A stretch of 7,867 nucleotides of DNA from Spirochaetia bacterium (GTDB taxonomy: Bacteria; Spirochaetota; Spirochaetia; Treponematales; Treponemataceae). Below, piece after piece: positions 1 to 4,386 of this stretch. The stretch covers positions 1 to 7,867 of the forward strand of contig CAAGIZ010000108.1 in assembly GCA_900770075.1 (NCBI GenBank), written 5' to 3'. Numbering within the stretch: the stretch's first letter is position 1; each line of letters starts with the position of its first letter. The notes below the pieces were generated by a model. It saw nothing but the letters and a program-made list of their open reading frames with translations, was not told where the DNA came from and did no database searches. The position numbers were made by a program, and so were the translations under genes.

Positions 1-10
1 CTTCCGATCT
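1..10 (+). other. Probable residual Illumina adapter
   Basis: The first ten bases, CTTCCGATCT, are identical to the 3' end shared by the standard Illumina TruSeq read 1 and read 2 adapters, and they lie exactly at the sequence edge. A chance exact match at one fixed position has odds of about one in a million. The three codons they supply (Leu-Pro-Ile) fit IlvY proteins poorly: the family normally has a Leu two residues before the conserved Phe-Leu and no Pro there. The genomic sequence probably begins at base 11. Confidence 0.75.
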
Positions 11-879
11 ACGCTTTTTTAACTCTTTCTAAAACCCTGCATTTTGCAAAGACGGCAGAAAAAGTCAATTTAAGCCCTTCCGCCCTGAGCCGGCTCATAA
101 CCAGAATGGAAGAAGAAGCTGGATGCAGATTTTTTGAACGCAGCAACAGGGAAGCAAAACTAACAGAAAAAGGCAGGGAATTTGCCGCCTTTGCAGAAAA
201 ATGCCTTCAGGAAAAAGAAGACATTTTTACAAAACTCCGCTCTTCCGGCTCGGCAGTGACGGGCACCTTAAAAGTCTATGCCTCTGTAACCGCCTGCTAT
301 TCCATAATGCCGCCCTTCCTGCAAAAAGTTGCGGAGCGCCTGCCAGACCTGCATTTGAACGTTCAGACCGGGGACCCTGCACAGGCAGTTCAGGCGGTAA
401 AAAACGGAGAAGCCGACGTGGCAGTGGCAGCAATACCGGAAACAGGGCTGAGCGGAATGGACTGCATCCCCGTAAGACGCACGCCCCTTGTCTTTGCAGC
501 CAGCACAGGCGGTCCCTACGAAAAAGTGAGCGGAAGCCCTCAGGATATAGTGTCTTCCGTGCCTCTGATTTTGCCAAAAACCGGACTTGCCAGAGAGCGT
601 TTTGATTTTTGGACGGAATCCCGGAACGTAAAACCCCAGATTGCTGCCGAAACAGAAGGAAACGAAGCGATTATGGCACTGGTTCAGCTTGGGCTGGGAA
701 TAGGTCTGGTGCCCCACATTGTGCTTACGAACGGTCCCTACGAAAAAGGCTTTACCTGTCACGCCGCCGGAAATGCCCTTGGTTCTTATGAGGTAGGCTT
801 TATCCAAAAAAAGCAATACACAGGCAGCCAGTCCTACAAAAAAATGCGCATGGAAATAGACAAAATCCTCCACGAATAG
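1..879 (+). CDS. ilvY: LysR-type activator IlvY, 5'-truncated
   Basis: LysR-family transcription factor of the IlvY type. In enterobacteria IlvY activates ilvC (ketol-acid reductoisomerase, valine/isoleucine synthesis) in response to the enzyme's acetohydroxy acid substrates. The frame is open from base 1, giving 292 residues against about 297 for E. coli IlvY, so only a few N-terminal residues are missing. The ATG at 106 is internal and would cut off the DNA-binding domain. The winged HTH spans residues 6-60, with a recognition segment around LSPSALSRLITRMEEE (24-39). The effector domain starts near residue 88 and carries the IlvY-typical SVTACYS (95-101), TGD, GEAD, PET and a GLGIGLVP segment. 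In E. coli ilvY is divergent from ilvC, so ilvC may lie just left of the edge; this is inferred. The first three residues are probably adapter-derived. Confidence 0.88.
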   Translation, partial: LPIYAFLTLSKTLHFAKTAEKVNLSPSALSRLITRMEEEAGCRFFERSNREAKLTEKGREFAAFAEKCLQEKEDIFTKLRSSGSAVTGTLKVYASVTACYSIMPPFLQKVAERLPDLHLNVQTGDPAQAVQAVKNGEADVAVAAIPETGLSGMDCIPVRRTPLVFAASTGGPYEKVSGSPQDIVSSVPLILPKTGLARERFDFWTESRNVKPQIAAETEGNEAIMALVQLGLGIGLVPHIVLTNGPYEKGFTCHAAGNALGSYEVGFIQKKQYTGSQSYKKMRMEIDKILHE

Positions 880-910
880 CCTTAAAACCGCCTTTTTGCC
901 TTCTGTTAAA

Positions 911-1018
911 GATTTTTTTATTTGGACGGAAGTTTGCTTACCGCGACCGGCCGCTTCGGTTTCGCTCACGCTCATTGCCGCAGGTGCGGCAACTAAAGAC
1001 CTGCGCGTCCGGCGTAGG
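911..1018 (+). repeat. 3'-flanking modular repeat, copy A
   Basis: Module order in the direction of ilvY: GATTTTTTT (911-919), GGACGGAA (924-931), hairpin TTGCCGC-AGGT-GCGGCAA (975-992), then hairpin CCTGCGC-GTCCG-GCGTAGG (1000-1018, one G-T pair). The same modules occur in the same order 3' of the ModF-like gene on the other strand (5845-5949). The distance from GGACGGAA to the first hairpin is 51 nt here and 52 nt there. The element starts 32 nt after the ilvY stop. It could be a transcript-end structure or a non-autonomous dispersed repeat. Confidence 0.6.
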
Positions 1019-1053
1019 ATTGGGACTGGCAGGCAGCCCCAACAAAAATAAAA

Positions 1054-1106
1054 CCATTCCGCCTTTCGCGCCCCAAGTCCTTTCGACTGGAGCGTCAGCG
1101 GAATGG
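1054..1106. repeat. 9-bp inverted repeat, 35-nt loop
   Basis: CCATTCCGC (1054-1062) is perfectly complementary to GCGGAATGG (1098-1106). The loop carries two direct copies of CCTTTCG. The right arm merges with a word (TTCCGCT...CGCTCCA on one strand or the other) that recurs at 3600-3615 and 5888-5904, tying it to the other GC-rich blocks. Confidence 0.55.
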
Positions 1107-1135
1107 AGAAGTCTCTGTTAAAAGTAGATTTTTCG

Positions 1136-1201
1136 ACTTCGCTCAAAATGACAAAGCAACTTCGCTCGAAATGACAAATCCGCTTCGCTCGAAGTCATTT
1201 T
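1136..1201. repeat. Three-unit repeat, 23-bp period
   Basis: Units begin at 1136, 1159 and 1182, exactly 23 bp apart. Unit 1 is acttcgctcaaaatgacaaa, unit 2 is acttcgctcgaaatgacaaa, and unit 3 starts gcttcgctcgaa but ends gtcatttt, the reverse complement of the aaaatgac part. Unit 3 can therefore pair with unit 1 (8 bp, 1145-1152 with 1194-1201) or unit 2 (7 bp, 1169-1175 with 1194-1200). It lies 9 bp beyond the hydrolase stop, so it may shape the 3' end of that transcript. Confidence 0.65.
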
Positions 1202-1210
1202 ATCTGGCCC

Positions 1211-2479
1211 TTATTTCTTAAACTGCTCATCCAGCCAGTCGAAGGCTGCTTTCTGCTGTTCAGCCGGGAAGGCATGCTCCATTCCCGGAACAATTTCTGT
1301 CTTAACCTTGTCTGCCGCATTTGCAGCCGCCCATATCTTGTGAACTTTTTCGTAGGCCTCTTTTGTTCCGGCTTCCGGGTTTACACCGTCGTACTGTCCG
1401 CCGATAAAATACATGGGTTTTGGAGCAGCAAGACCTGCAATGTCAGGATAGTCCAGAAATTTTGCCATGGTAGGATGCAGCATTGAAAAAGCGGAATTTC
1501 CCTTGAGCTGACCGTCTTTTTCCACGATGTGCCCCTTCATGGTACCGAACCAGCACACAGAAATTCCGGCGGTAATGTCATCGCTTATTGCAGCCAGCTG
1601 CCAGGAGCGGAAACCGCCCATGCTAAAGCCCACACAGGCAACCCGGCTCTTGTCTACCTGTGGCAGACTTGCCAAAAATTTTGCAGCCCGACAGTCTTCC
1701 TGAGCGATTACGCCGGCAAAACTTGTTCCCATATTAAACATATTGGAAGCAAGGGACTGCTGGCTTCCTGTGCTGAAATTCTTTACGGAGCGGTCTCCCC
1801 AGCCCAAGGCATCGAAACTCAAGACAACATAGCCCCTCTTTGCCAGTTCGTCACCCGGATAGAGATTAGAAAAATAATTGCCTGCCCAGCTGTCAGAACT
1901 TACGATTTTGTCGTAAATTGCCTTGCTTTCCGGAGAAAGTTTTGCCGCTTCTTCTCTGGCGGTTTTCTTGTCTTTTATGCCCAAAACCTTTGCAACTTTT
2001 TTGTCGGAAGAAAAGGCTTTTACCATTTTTTCCTTGCCGATGTCGAATTTTGAACCGTGGTCGTGGAGCATAAGGGCTGCCGGGAAAGTCTGACCTTTTT
2101 TGCCGTCAGGAACCAGCAGGTAAGCAAGCACCCGGCTGTCCTGAGATATGTTGAATACAACTTTCTGGGCAGTGTAGCCGTCCCGCTTTTCGGATTCAAG
2201 CACAACCATGTCAAAAGGAGTGTTGTCCTCTTCCTGAATAATCAGTTCCCTTGCCTTTTCAAGACCAGTTTTCTGCCACTGCTTTAAATCAACGCCGTCT
2301 TTGTAGCCAAGTTTAAATGTCCACCGGGACTTTATGTTCTCGTAAAAAACCGGCAGACAGCGTTCCGCCGCATTTATCTCCTGAGTCACGTATTCTTTAC
2401 TCCCTTCTGCAAATGAATTAAATGCAAAAAAAACAGTAAAAACTGCAAAAAACGATTTTTTTATAAGCCTTTTAACCAT
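1211..2479 (-). CDS. Exported alpha/beta hydrolase (DLH/esterase-like)
   Basis: A 422-residue secreted serine hydrolase. Residues 1-24 form a type I signal peptide: Lys/Arg at 3-8, a Phe/Val/Ala core, and cleavage after SFA. With no lipobox Cys the enzyme should be periplasmic or released. The alpha/beta-hydrolase core contains LMLHDHG (136-142, oxyanion region), the nucleophile elbow GFSMGG (Ser286), GGQYDG (acid Asp364) and GMEHAF (His402), so the triad is complete. A Lys-rich insertion at about 145-200 may form a lid. The layout matches large dienelactone-hydrolase-like esterases common in polysaccharide-degrading gut bacteria, so carbohydrate or ester cleavage is plausible; the substrate is unknown. 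The start is supported by AGGAGG (2489-2494) 9 nt upstream. It is convergent with ilvY and tandem with psd, 166 bp away. Confidence 0.85.
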   Translation of the reverse strand: MVKRLIKKSFFAVFTVFFAFNSFAEGSKEYVTQEINAAERCLPVFYENIKSRWTFKLGYKDGVDLKQWQKTGLEKARELIIQEEDNTPFDMVVLESEKRDGYTAQKVVFNISQDSRVLAYLLVPDGKKGQTFPAALMLHDHGSKFDIGKEKMVKAFSSDKKVAKVLGIKDKKTAREEAAKLSPESKAIYDKIVSSDSWAGNYFSNLYPGDELAKRGYVVLSFDALGWGDRSVKNFSTGSQQSLASNMFNMGTSFAGVIAQEDCRAAKFLASLPQVDKSRVACVGFSMGGFRSWQLAAISDDITAGISVCWFGTMKGHIVEKDGQLKGNSAFSMLHPTMAKFLDYPDIAGLAAPKPMYFIGGQYDGVNPEAGTKEAYEKVHKIWAAANAADKVKTEIVPGMEHAFPAEQQKAAFDWLDEQFKK

Positions 2480-2488
2480 CTTTCAATT

Positions 2489-2494
2489 CCTCCT
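2489..2494 (-). promoter_or_regulatory. Strong Shine-Dalgarno of the hydrolase gene
   Basis: On the minus strand AGGAGG lies 9 nt before the ATG at 2479. It fixes the start and stands out because the next minus-strand genes (psd, TPR gene, ModF-like gene) have no comparable site. Confidence 0.8.
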
Positions 2495-2561
2495 GAAAAA
2501 AAGCCGGTAAACAAGTCTTCGGCCAATTTTCTAAAGGATAGGCTTAAATTTTGAATATAAA

Positions 2562-2589
2562 TATATAAAATATGCTTAAAAAATGTTAA
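2562..2589 (-). promoter_or_regulatory. Putative promoter of the hydrolase gene
   Basis: On the minus strand TTAACA (2584-2589) is followed after 16 nt by TATATA (2562-2567); TATATT two bases further on is an alternative -10. The predicted 5' leader is about 75 nt and carries the AGGAGG site. The stretch is very AT-rich, so a chance match is possible. Confidence 0.4.
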
Positions 2590-2619
2590 AAAAAGAGCAG
2601 GACAGGCAGGGTAAAATTT

Positions 2620-2653
2620 AAGGCTTTTCCACCTTTTTCACCTTTTCAGCCTT
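2620..2653 (-). terminator. Possible weak terminator after psd
   Basis: On the minus strand AAGGCT (2653-2648) can pair with AGCCTT (2625-2620) across a 22-nt purine-rich loop, followed by AAATTTT. The left arm overlaps the psd stop codon. The stem is short and the loop long. Confidence 0.3.
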
Positions 2654-3491
2654 TTTTTCCGATTGGCTCGCCGTACTTTACGCAGACTTCCCTTTCGCCG
2701 GCGGTCTTTTCCACAACGGCTTTGTCCAGCATAATGGAACCTTTTTTAAAAAGCATTACGATTGTCGAGCCGTGCAGGTCAAAATAGCCTTTTTCTTCGC
2801 CTTTGCTGAAGGAATAGTTTTCGTGGTGGTTTTTTATTCCCCCGACGCTGAAGGCTCCTATTTCAATCTGTGCAACATCCCCGAAATTTTTTGTGTGCAG
2901 AATAGTCCAGCTGCGCCGGTTTTTTGTATACACCTTGAAAGTCCTGCAGCACACCGGCTGAACAGAGTAGAGTTTTCCTTTTAAAAAGTGATTTTTTTCC
3001 AGACTGCCGGAATCGATGTAGCAGTAGCGGTGATAATCCGTAGCCGCAAGCCTAAAAACCAGAGCCGTTCCGCCTGCAAAAACAGAATCAAATTCCTCAG
3101 TTCCAAAAAAATCTGACAGGGTGTAGTCAAAACCCTTTATTCGAAAAACCGAATTTTCTTCTATATTAAAAACGCTCAATGCACTGTCGCAGGGCGAAAT
3201 CAGGGTGTCCGGCGAAGTGTCTGCCTTTCTGGAAAAATCCTTCCTGGTAAAAAAATCGTTGAAAGAAGCAAATTTTCTGCCCTCAAAGGCCGACATATCA
3301 ATCTTGTGTTTTTTGATAAATCCGCCAATCATAAACCGGCTGAAAGGTGTCCTCAAAAAAAAGCCCATAATTTTTGGAACCTGCAGAAAAAGAGACAGGT
3401 TGTATAAAAACCGCCCGAAAGGACTGCTGCACAAAAACACCACAGATTTATCGTTTCCCGGCTCGTTGCCGTACATTTCAATCGGATTCAT
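2646..3491 (-). CDS. psd: Phosphatidylserine decarboxylase proenzyme
   Basis: Makes phosphatidylethanolamine from phosphatidylserine at the inner membrane. The 281-residue proenzyme should cleave itself at Gly241-Ser242 in LHGST (239-243); Ser242 then becomes the pyruvoyl group at the N-terminus of a roughly 40-residue alpha chain. Other expected features are visible: FNDFFTRK (77-84), PCDS (100-103, candidate triad Asp102), ATDYHRYCYIDSG (150-162, His154), IGAFSVGGI (211-219) and KGEEKGYF (230-237). PCDS in place of P-x-DG, and the N-terminal SSPFGRFLY segment, resemble the clostridial-type Psd branch. The ATG at 3491 lacks a Shine-Dalgarno but lies 6 nt after an extended -10, suggesting a leaderless mRNA. 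No phosphatidylserine synthase gene is in the window. Confidence 0.93.
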   Translation of the reverse strand: MNPIEMYGNEPGNDKSVVFLCSSPFGRFLYNLSLFLQVPKIMGFFLRTPFSRFMIGGFIKKHKIDMSAFEGRKFASFNDFFTRKDFSRKADTSPDTLISPCDSALSVFNIEENSVFRIKGFDYTLSDFFGTEEFDSVFAGGTALVFRLAATDYHRYCYIDSGSLEKNHFLKGKLYSVQPVCCRTFKVYTKNRRSWTILHTKNFGDVAQIEIGAFSVGGIKNHHENYSFSKGEEKGYFDLHGSTIVMLFKKGSIMLDKAVVEKTAGEREVCVKYGEPIGKKG

Positions 3492-3497
3492 AAAACC

Positions 3498-3525
3498 ATT
3501 CTAGCAAAAAATAAAAGGAACTCAA
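3498..3525 (-). promoter_or_regulatory. psd promoter, predicted leaderless
   Basis: On the minus strand: TTGAGT (3520-3525), 16-nt spacer, TAGAAT (3498-3503) preceded by TG, giving an extended -10 (TGCTAGAAT). Six bases (GGTTTT) then separate the -10 from the ATG, so the canonical +1 falls on the A of the start codon (3491). No ribosome-binding site is present. Confidence 0.55.
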
Positions 3526-3530
3526 ATCCC

Positions 3531-3702
3531 TTTTTTTATGGGCGTGCCCCTCCATTACGCAGCCAAAGCCTGCTCCATTGCGGGTCGCTATGTTTCGTGT
3601 TCCGCTTTCGCTCCAGCCGCTTCCCTCGCTTAACGCTCAGTCCAGTGGCCGCTTTGCGCACTTCACAGCGCTCGCGCATTTTCAACACGCGCATTTTCAA
3701 AA
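3531..3702. repeat. GC-rich intergenic repeat block (B)
   Basis: Lies between the divergent psd and flavoprotein genes. It starts with a T7 run and the palindromic GGGCGTGCCC (3540-3549), continues with TCCGCTTTCGCTCCAG and similar CGCT-rich words also seen in the blocks at 880-1200 and 5845-5950, and ends with two 15-bp tandem units, cgcgcattttcaaca (3673-3687) and cgcgcattttcaaaa (3688-3702), differing at one base. Short frames through it encode Arg/Ser-rich sequence with no domain. Blocks of this kind recall the dispersed intergenic repeats of gut Treponema; that assignment is from memory. Confidence 0.55.
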
Positions 3703-3704
3703 TC

Positions 3705-3737
3705 TTGACAATTAAATTCAATTCAATAAACTGTCAA
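3705..3737 (+). promoter_or_regulatory. Flavoprotein promoter inside an inverted repeat
   Basis: A perfect -35 TTGACA (3705-3710) is followed after 16 nt by TAAACT (3727-3732). The -35 is also the left arm of a perfect 6-bp inverted repeat, its right arm TGTCAA (3732-3737) lying just past the -10. The arms bracket the promoter, as an operator for a dimeric regulator could. Expected transcription start is near 3739, leaving a leader of about 45 nt. Confidence 0.5.
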
Positions 3738-3769
3738 AAACATAAAAGGCAAAATGTCCGCAAATTATC

Positions 3770-3775
3770 GGAGGA
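3770..3775 (+). promoter_or_regulatory. Shine-Dalgarno deciding the flavoprotein start
   Basis: GGAGGA ends 8 nt before ATG 3784. It lies downstream of the alternative in-frame ATG at 3754, which has no such site, so it rules in favour of the shorter protein. Confidence 0.8.
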
Positions 3776-3783
3776 ATTTTAAA

Positions 3784-4350
3784 ATGGAAAAGTCAAAAAA
3801 ACTGCTGATTTTACAGGCAAGCCCGCGGAAAAACGGAAATCTTTACAAAATGGCGGAAAGTCTTTCAGAAAAATATAGGGTCAAAGGGTTTGAAACTGAA
3901 ACGGTGGATGTCTGCGCACTGAATTTTCACCGCTGCATCGCCTGCATGAAGTGCCGCTCTTGCGGGGAATGTATTTTTAAAGACGATGCTGACCTTGTCG
4001 GACAGAAAATTCAAGAAGCGGACGTAATAGCCGTGGCTTCTCCTGTCTGGTGGGGAAACATGCCGGGGCACTTAAAATCCCTGTTCGACAGAAATGTTTT
4101 CCGTTTTATGGGAGAAAGCAAATACGGAATTCCTGTTCCCCTGCTTAAAGGCAAAAAAGGCATAATCCTTACGGCCTGCACCACGCCTTTTCCTTTTAAC
4201 TGGCTTTGCGGCCAGACAGGGGGACTTAAAAAAAGCATAAACGAAATTTTCAAGTCCTCAGGAATAAAACTTGTAAAGGTTATCTCCAAACCGGGAACAA
4301 AAAAAGTGGGAACCTCTAAAAACTTCAGTTTTTACCAGGTTCCCAAGTGA
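3784..4350 (+). CDS. NAD(P)H-dependent flavodoxin-fold oxidoreductase
   Basis: A 188-residue cytosolic flavoprotein of the NADPH-dependent FMN reductase / flavodoxin-like family. The N-terminal strand and phosphate loop LLILQASPRKNGN (7-19) bind the FMN phosphate. SPVWWGNMPGHLKSLFDR (86-103) is the conserved flavin-site segment, and ILTACTT (128-134) is the next strand. Between them sits a cysteine ladder CIACMKCRSCGEC (51-63), with Cys at 51, 54, 57, 60 and 63, followed by the family's usual acidic KDDAD. Cys51, 54, 57 and 63 fit the family's usual CX2CX2CX5C spacing; Cys60 is extra. It may reduce flavins, quinones or disulfides, or hold an Fe-S cluster; the substrate is unknown. The start at 3784 is preferred over the in-frame ATG at 3754 because GGAGGA (3770-3775) lies 8 nt before it. 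Convergent with the TPR gene. Confidence 0.85.
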   Translation: MEKSKKLLILQASPRKNGNLYKMAESLSEKYRVKGFETETVDVCALNFHRCIACMKCRSCGECIFKDDADLVGQKIQEADVIAVASPVWWGNMPGHLKSLFDRNVFRFMGESKYGIPVPLLKGKKGIILTACTTPFPFNWLCGQTGGLKKSINEIFKSSGIKLVKVISKPGTKKVGTSKNFSFYQVPK

Positions 4351-4360
4351 TGATTGCCTT

Positions 4361-4383
4361 GCGGGGAGCATTTCGCTCCCTGC
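4361..4383. terminator. Hairpin between convergent genes
   Basis: GCGGGGAGC (4361-4369) pairs with GCTCCCTGC (4375-4383) around a 5-nt loop, giving a 9-bp stem with one G-T pair. It fills the gap between the flavoprotein stop (4350) and the TPR gene stop (4387). Neither strand has a following U-tract, so it may act as a bidirectional 3' stabiliser rather than a classical terminator. Confidence 0.5.
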
Positions 4384-4386
4384 AGG

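Larger units (their letters stand above)
880..1210. other. Non-coding gap between convergent genes
   Basis: This 331-bp gap lies between the 3' ends of ilvY and the exported hydrolase. It holds, in order, a T-tract with GGACGGAA, two short GC-rich hairpins, a 9-bp inverted repeat and a 23-bp-period repeat. The reading frames crossing it have biased composition, no recognisable domain and run antisense through ilvY, so I see no gene here. It probably carries the transcript ends of both neighbours, but no classical hairpin plus U-tract terminator is obvious. Confidence 0.7.

Noticed and set aside
911..919. T-tract after ilvY as an intrinsic terminator
   Set aside because: No stable GC stem lies immediately upstream of the T-run; the hairpins come after it.
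268..1146. 292-codon open frame on the minus strand
   Set aside because: It runs antisense through ilvY, which has clear family motifs; its own sequence is rich in Cys, Arg and Phe with no recognisable domain.
1136..1201. CRISPR-like array
   Set aside because: Only three units with a 23-bp period and almost no unique spacer between them, the last part-inverted; no cas genes are present.
1529..2053. 174-codon open frame on the plus strand
   Set aside because: Antisense to the exported hydrolase, whose catalytic motifs are intact in the opposite frame.
3536..3782. 61-codon frames on both strands across the GC-rich block
   Set aside because: They translate repeat sequence (Arg/Ser-rich). Similar short hypothetical proteins are, as I recall, predicted from such repeats in many genomes and look spurious.
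3754..3783. Upstream ATG extending the flavoprotein by 10 residues
   Set aside because: The GGAGGA site lies between this ATG and the one at 3784, and flavodoxin-fold relatives start just before the first strand.
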